From: an uncultured Eubacteriales bacterium
GTDB taxonomy: Bacteria > Bacillota > Clostridia > Oscillospirales > Butyricicoccaceae
Reading direction: 5' to 3'
Assembly: GCA_949740695.1 (NCBI GenBank)
Contig: CATJIY010000108.1
Span: 1-18,964, forward strand
DNA: 18,964 nucleotides
Positions 14,695-18,964 of the stretch are shown here, piece after piece. The notes under the pieces are model-generated. The model had not been told where the DNA came from and made no database searches. It was given only the letters and a program-made list of their open reading frames with translations. The position numbers and the translations under genes are program-made. The first letter of the stretch is position 1. Each line of letters starts with the position of its first letter.

Positions 14695-15813
14695 TCAAAA
14701 CAATTGACGTTCAGTCGCTTTCGCCGCCTCCAAAAAACGATCCACCGCCTCCACTGGGGTTTCCGGGCAAAAGCTCACTCGCAAAGCGGCGTCAATATTT
14801 TTCCCTGGCAAACCCATGGCGGACAGCACATGAGACTTTTTCCCACGGGAGCATGCGCTACCCCCAGAAATATAGATGCCTTGATCGGACAACGCCCGGA
14901 TATAAACCTCTGACCGCCCCCGGCAGGGGGATAAATTGACGATATGAGGCGCGCTGCACTCTGGGGTGTTCACCGCCCAACCTAGGGCCTTTGCCCCGGC
15001 AATCAGCCGGTCCCGCAAGCCGGCCATATGGGCGGCGCCAGCGGCAAAGCGCCGGCTCCGTTCCTCCGCCGCCGCGCCAAAAGCGGCAATCTGAGGCAAA
15101 GCCTCTGTGCCAGCGCGGAAACCATTTTCCTGGCCTCCGCCATAAATCAACGGAGCCAGTGTCAAGCCCGGCCGAAGATAGAGCGCCCCACAGCCCTTCA
15201 GCCCGCCAATCTTGTGCGCAGACAAACTGAGCAAATCAATATCAGCCAGCGGCAAGGCGATCTTACAGAATCCCTGAACGCCGTCTACATGGAGCAGCGC
15301 TTTAGGGCAAACTTCCTCCATCGCCCGGCGAATCTCCCGAATGGGCAATATCGCCCCGGTTTCGTTGCATACCGCCATCAGACTCACCACAACGGTATCC
15401 GGCCGCAGAGCGGCGGCCAGCTTCCCGGCCTCTACCCGACCATCTTTCTCTGGAGAGACCAGCTGAGGATAAAAGCCCTGGATCTCCAGCGCTTTGAGGG
15501 TATTCCGGGTGGCATCGTGCTCAATCTGGGTAGACAAGATATGCCTCCCCAAATGACGGTTTTTTCGGGCCGCGCCAAAAAGAGCGGTATTAATGCTTTC
15601 GCTGCCCCCAGAAGTAAAGACAATTTCCCCCGGTCCGCAACCCAGCGACTTTGCCACTTGATTGCGGCTGGCCTCCAAAACCTTTCTCGCCTGCCTCCCT
15701 AAGGCATGGAGGGAACCGGGATTACCGTATCCCTCCATAGCTTCCAGCGCAGCCGCTTTTGCCTGAGGCAACACCGCCGTGGTAGCTGCATTGTCCAAAT
15801 AATACTCGGTCAT
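14695..15813 (-). CDS. cysteine desulfurase (NifS/IscS family), probable sulfur donor to ThiI
   Basis: This 372-residue pyridoxal-phosphate enzyme takes sulfur from cysteine, leaving alanine, and holds it as a persulfide. LDNAATT (6-12) is the family opening. H99 in TQIEHDA and D177/Q180 in HVDGVQGF contact the cofactor, K201 in SLSAHKIGG forms the Schiff base, and C321 in SGGSACSRG carries the persulfide. It overlaps the end of glnS by four bases (ATGA) and has no strong ribosome binding site of its own, so translation is probably coupled. Placement directly before a rhodanese-free thiI matches the NifZ-ThiI pair of Bacillus, which makes tRNA thiolation its likely main task; iron-sulfur cluster assembly is a less likely alternative because no scaffold gene is adjacent. 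Confidence 0.94.
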   Translation of the reverse strand: MTEYYLDNAATTAVLPQAKAAALEAMEGYGNPGSLHALGRQARKVLEASRNQVAKSLGCGPGEIVFTSGGSESINTALFGAARKNRHLGRHILSTQIEHDATRNTLKALEIQGFYPQLVSPEKDGRVEAGKLAAALRPDTVVVSLMAVCNETGAILPIREIRRAMEEVCPKALLHVDGVQGFCKIALPLADIDLLSLSAHKIGGLKGCGALYLRPGLTLAPLIYGGGQENGFRAGTEALPQIAAFGAAAEERSRRFAAGAAHMAGLRDRLIAGAKALGWAVNTPECSAPHIVNLSPCRGRSEVYIRALSDQGIYISGGSACSRGKKSHVLSAMGLPGKNIDAALRVSFCPETPVEAVDRFLEAAKATERQLF

Positions 15814-17483
15814 TTGGGTTGATAACTGCCCTTCAGCTCCACTGCCCGGTTAAAAACCAAGTGACCAGGACGGCTATCTTTGCTATCCCCCGCGAAATAC
15901 CCCTGCCGTAAGAACTGATAAGCGGCGGGAGCCTGGGCGCTTTCCAGCGCCTTTTCCAGCTTACAGCCGGTGAGCACCTCCAAAGAATCCGGATTGATGC
16001 AAGCCAAAAATCCTTCAGGATGACCGTCCGGGTTCTCCTCAGTAAAAAGATTACTATAAATCCGCACCTCGGCGTCTACGACATTTGAAGCGTCCACCCA
16101 ATGGAGCGTAGCCCCTTTGATCTTACGGCCATCGGCCGGGTTGCCGCCCTTGGAATCGGGATCATATTCGGCATAGATTTCCAACAGATTTCCATCTCCA
16201 TCTTTTTTGCAGCCAGTGCAACGAATGAGATATGCCCCCTTCAAACGGCACTCCGGGCCACCGGGATAAAGCCGCTTATATTTTGGAACAGGCGTTTCCA
16301 GAAAATCATCAGACTCTATATAAAGCTCCCGGGAGAAGGTCACCGAATGGGTTCCTTCTTCTGGGTGAAGAGGATTATTTTCTACTTCAAAAATTTCGCT
16401 CTGACCAGCTGGGTAGTTGGTAATTACGAGTTTGACAGGGTGCAGCACCGCCATCATCCTTTGGGCATGCTCGTTCAGGTCTTCCCGCAGGCAGTATTCC
16501 AAAAAGGCATATTCCACCGTGCTGGATACCTTAGCCACACCAATGCGCTCACAGAAATTACGAATAGACGCAGGGGTATAGCCTCGGCGGCGCATGCCGC
16601 ACAGCGTGGGCATCCGAGGATCATCCCACCCAAAAACATGGCCCTCCTCCACCAGCTGGCGCAATTTGCGCTTGGACATAACAGTATGGTCGATGTTCAA
16701 CCGGGAAAACTCAATCTGCCGGGGCTTAGAGGGCGCCGAGATGTGATCCACCACCCAGTCATACAGCGGCCGGTGGTCCTCATATTCCAGCGAACAGAGA
16801 GAGTGGGTAATGTGTTCCAACGCGTCTTGGATGGGGTGAGCAAAATCATACATAGGGAAGATGCACCACTTTGTTCCCTGCCGGTGATGCTCCACATATT
16901 TGATTCGGTAAATTACGGGGTCCCGCATATTAAAATTGCCTGAATTCAAGTCAATCTTAGCCCGGAGCGTGTATTTTCCCTCGGGAAATTCCCCGTTTTT
17001 CATCCGTTCAAATAGATCCAGCGATTCCTGGATAGGCCTGTCCCTCCAGGGAGAGCGGGCTGGGGTGCTGGTATCTCCCCGATACTCTCGGAACTGCTCA
17101 GGAGTCAGCTCGCACACATAAGCCAACCCCTTGCGAATCAACTCCACTGCATATTCATAGTCTTTTTCAAAATAATCCGAACCATAGAGCAGCTGGTCCC
17201 AGTCAAACCCCAGCCAATGGATATCCTCCTGGATAGCGTCCACAAACTCTACGTCCTCCTTGGCGGGGTTGGTATCGTCAAACCTCAGATTGCACTTGCC
17301 GCCAAATTTTTCTGCGATGCTGAAATTGATACACAAAGCTTTGCAGTGGCCGATGTGCAGATAACCGTTGGGCTCAGGGGGAAATCGGGTGTGTACGGCC
17401 TTTCCAGCGCATCGGGCGCCAGGAGCCAAATCTTCTACAATATATTCTTCAATAAAATTACTGGTTTTCACTTCTTCGCTCAT
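15810..17483 (-). CDS. glnS: glutaminyl-tRNA synthetase
   Basis: GlnRS charges tRNA-Gln directly with glutamine. This 557-residue class I synthetase has the HIGH motif in PPEPNGYLHIGHCKA (35-49) and the KMSKS-type motif VMSKRKL (268-274). RFDDTNPAKE (67-76) and KWCIFPMYDFAHP (205-217) are GlnRS-type segments, and the C-terminal two-barrel anticodon-binding domain fills the rest. The length is normal for bacterial GlnRS (about 550). The start at 17483 is fixed by AAAGGAGG (17491-17498), seven bases upstream; a longer open frame to 17546 overlaps gltX and lacks support. It follows gltX by 23 bases. Many Bacillota have no GlnRS and use the GatCAB amidotransferase route, so its presence, beside gltX, is informative. 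Confidence 0.97.
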   Translation of the reverse strand: MSEEVKTSNFIEEYIVEDLAPGARCAGKAVHTRFPPEPNGYLHIGHCKALCINFSIAEKFGGKCNLRFDDTNPAKEDVEFVDAIQEDIHWLGFDWDQLLYGSDYFEKDYEYAVELIRKGLAYVCELTPEQFREYRGDTSTPARSPWRDRPIQESLDLFERMKNGEFPEGKYTLRAKIDLNSGNFNMRDPVIYRIKYVEHHRQGTKWCIFPMYDFAHPIQDALEHITHSLCSLEYEDHRPLYDWVVDHISAPSKPRQIEFSRLNIDHTVMSKRKLRQLVEEGHVFGWDDPRMPTLCGMRRRGYTPASIRNFCERIGVAKVSSTVEYAFLEYCLREDLNEHAQRMMAVLHPVKLVITNYPAGQSEIFEVENNPLHPEEGTHSVTFSRELYIESDDFLETPVPKYKRLYPGGPECRLKGAYLIRCTGCKKDGDGNLLEIYAEYDPDSKGGNPADGRKIKGATLHWVDASNVVDAEVRIYSNLFTEENPDGHPEGFLACINPDSLEVLTGCKLEKALESAQAPAAYQFLRQGYFAGDSKDSRPGHLVFNRAVELKGSYQPK

Positions 17484-17506
17484 AACAGAGCCTCCTTTAT
17501 ATTTCG

Positions 17507-18964
17507 TTACAGGGACGCCCGGTACGCCTCCAGCCGTTTTTTGCAAGCGTCCTGTCCCAGTAATGCCATGATGGCGTGAAGATCGGGAGTGTTTTTCCGC
17601 CCAGCCACAGCCATACGCACCACTGCGCTTACGTCGCCCACATGGCCCCGAAACTGATCGGGAGCGGCTTTATAAGCTTTCACATCGGGAGAAAGCCCCA
17701 GCGCAGGGCAAAGATCTTTCATCTTTTGGAACCAGACGTCTTTACCATCATGACAGTCCAGCAAAGGCAGATAAGCGTCCAAGATTTCCTTTTGCAGCTG
17801 CCCGTCCAGCTCCAATACCTCAGTTTTGGAAAAAGTCTGATCGTAAAAATACGATACATATCCGGGCACGTCCGCCCAGCAGAGAATATCCTTCCGAGGC
17901 TTTTTCCCGCCCCGATCAATAGAAAAAATGCCTTTGGCATAGTCCGGATTCCCTTCTAACGCGGCCGCCAGCTGGGGCTGAAATTGTCTGGCCCAAGCCA
18001 GCGCTTGGGTATATATCTCCTCCGCCGTCATTCGGGAGATGACCTCTCCGGAAACACTTTGCAGCTTCGCCAGATCAAACAAAGCGCCCGAAGCGCTCAT
18101 CTTGTTCAGTTGGAAGGGAAAAGCGCTCCAGTGGGCCTCTCGGTTCTGTCTCCGCCAATCTTCAAAGTTGGAATTAGCGATAGTCAGTAAATATTCCACC
18201 ACGCCGTCGGCAGGATAACCCTCCTGAGTGAAGTAGCTCACCGCCGCCTCCGGGTCCTTGCGCTTGCTGAGTTTGCGGCGGGAACCGTTTTCCTCCTTCA
18301 TAATGGGGGCAATGTGGGCGTATTTGGGGGCTTTCTGGCCGCATAGCCAAAAAAGCTGCAAATGTATCGGCGCTGAAGCAATCCATTCGTCTCCCCGCAC
18401 CACCTGGGTTACCCGCATCAAAGTGTCGTCCACCACATGGGCGAAATGATAGGTAGGGATGCCGTCGGCTTTCAAAAGCACCACGTCCACAAAATTTTCT
18501 TCCATTTCAATTTTGCCCCGGATGCTGTCCTGAAACTTCACCCGGCCTCCTGGCTTTCCGGGAGAACGCAAGCGAATCACATAAGGCAAACCCATTTGAA
18601 GCTTTTCCTCAATTTGGTCTAAAGTCAGTCCCCGGCAAACCGCCGCCTCACCCCAGTATCCCGGCGTAAGCCCTTGCGCTTCCTGCCGGGCGCGAAGATC
18701 TTCCAACGCCTCTCCCGTGCAGAAGCAAGGATAGGCCAGCCCTTTTTGCACCAAATCCTTGCAGAAAACATGATACAACTCCCGCCGCAAGCTTTGGGTA
18801 TAGGGTCCATAATTCCCCGTCTCTCCAGTGCCGGTGACCCCCTCGTCAAATCGGATACCGAATTCAGCCAAACCCTGAACAATCAAAGCCGCGCCGCCTT
18901 CTACCTCCCGCTTTTTATCGGTGTCCTCCAACCGGAGAATTGCAGCCCCCCCGGTAGTATGGGC
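17507..18964 (-). CDS. gltX: glutamyl-tRNA synthetase (N-terminus cut by window edge)
   Basis: The visible part is 485 residues up to the stop; the gene enters from the right edge, so roughly the first 30 residues, with the HIGH motif, are missing. The frame is continuous to the last base, and the first visible codons give AHTTGGAAILRLEDTDKK, matching the conserved R-x-E-D-T-D segment of GluRS. The ATP-binding KLSKRK motif is at visible residues 231-236, followed by a segment with LLTIANSNFEDWR as in clostridial GluRS, and a helical anticodon-binding domain. The TTG within LRLEDTD (18929-18931) is not a start. It is the first visible gene of the long tRNA and wall-regulator run. Any promoter or T-box leader would lie outside the window. 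Confidence 0.95.
   Translation of the reverse strand, partial: AHTTGGAAILRLEDTDKKREVEGGAALIVQGLAEFGIRFDEGVTGTGETGNYGPYTQSLRRELYHVFCKDLVQKGLAYPCFCTGEALEDLRARQEAQGLTPGYWGEAAVCRGLTLDQIEEKLQMGLPYVIRLRSPGKPGGRVKFQDSIRGKIEMEENFVDVVLLKADGIPTYHFAHVVDDTLMRVTQVVRGDEWIASAPIHLQLFWLCGQKAPKYAHIAPIMKEENGSRRKLSKRKDPEAAVSYFTQEGYPADGVVEYLLTIANSNFEDWRRQNREAHWSAFPFQLNKMSASGALFDLAKLQSVSGEVISRMTAEEIYTQALAWARQFQPQLAAALEGNPDYAKGIFSIDRGGKKPRKDILCWADVPGYVSYFYDQTFSKTEVLELDGQLQKEILDAYLPLLDCHDGKDVWFQKMKDLCPALGLSPDVKAYKAAPDQFRGHVGDVSAVVRMAVAGRKNTPDLHAIMALLGQDACKKRLEAYRASL

Noticed and set aside
16101..16943. 280-codon plus-strand frame opposite glnS
   Set aside because: It is an antisense shadow of GlnRS, with no promoter or recognisable product.
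18929..18931. TTG as a start codon for gltX
   Set aside because: The frame continues to the window edge through conserved GluRS residues, so the gene is simply cut by the window.

Overview
The window comes from a chromosome of a Gram-positive anaerobe of the Clostridia (Bacillota). The evidence is a complete WalRK-type two-component locus with its membrane regulators, a thl-crt-hbd-acyl-CoA dehydrogenase gene set typical of butyrate formers, strong AGGAGG ribosome binding sites before most genes, and a cysteine desulfurase paired with a ThiI that lacks a rhodanese domain. The base composition is fairly GC-rich for Clostridia, which leans towards an Oscillospiraceae-like gut butyrate producer rather than Clostridium sensu stricto; that placement is inference. 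All fourteen complete genes and both edge-truncated genes lie on the minus strand, so transcription runs from position 18964 towards 1. No tRNA, rRNA, CRISPR array or mobile element was seen.

Region A (18964 to 7627) is one tightly packed run: gltX (5' end cut by the window), glnS, a cysteine desulfurase, thiI, cinA, walR, walK, walH and walI. Most gaps are under 100 bases and several genes overlap by four bases (ATGA). The first part supplies charged and thiolated tRNA, cinA is a nucleotide-pool repair gene, and the second part is the cell-wall stress regulator with its two membrane-anchored modulators.

Region B (7626 to 3619) continues the envelope theme. murA has a TTG start, a possible promoter of its own and an intrinsic terminator after it. 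A GNAT acetyltransferase, the WalJ metallo-beta-lactamase-fold protein, rlmH and an HD-domain protein follow, closed by a second intrinsic terminator. The classic walRKHIJ-rlmH order is therefore kept, but murA and the acetyltransferase gene sit inside it.

Region C (3618 to 1) is the butyryl-CoA pathway: thiolase, crotonase, 3-hydroxybutyryl-CoA dehydrogenase and the first 63 residues of an acyl-CoA dehydrogenase. Together they turn two acetyl-CoA into crotonyl-CoA and then butyryl-CoA. The thiolase has its own promoter. A second promoter, matching the sigma-A consensus perfectly, lies between thiolase and crotonase and is followed by a leader of about 190 bases with a strong 5'-terminal hairpin. 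This leader is the most unusual non-coding element in the window. Other points worth checking are an Hbd whose cofactor-binding turn lacks the usual acidic residue and a MurA with one extra residue beside its catalytic cysteine.
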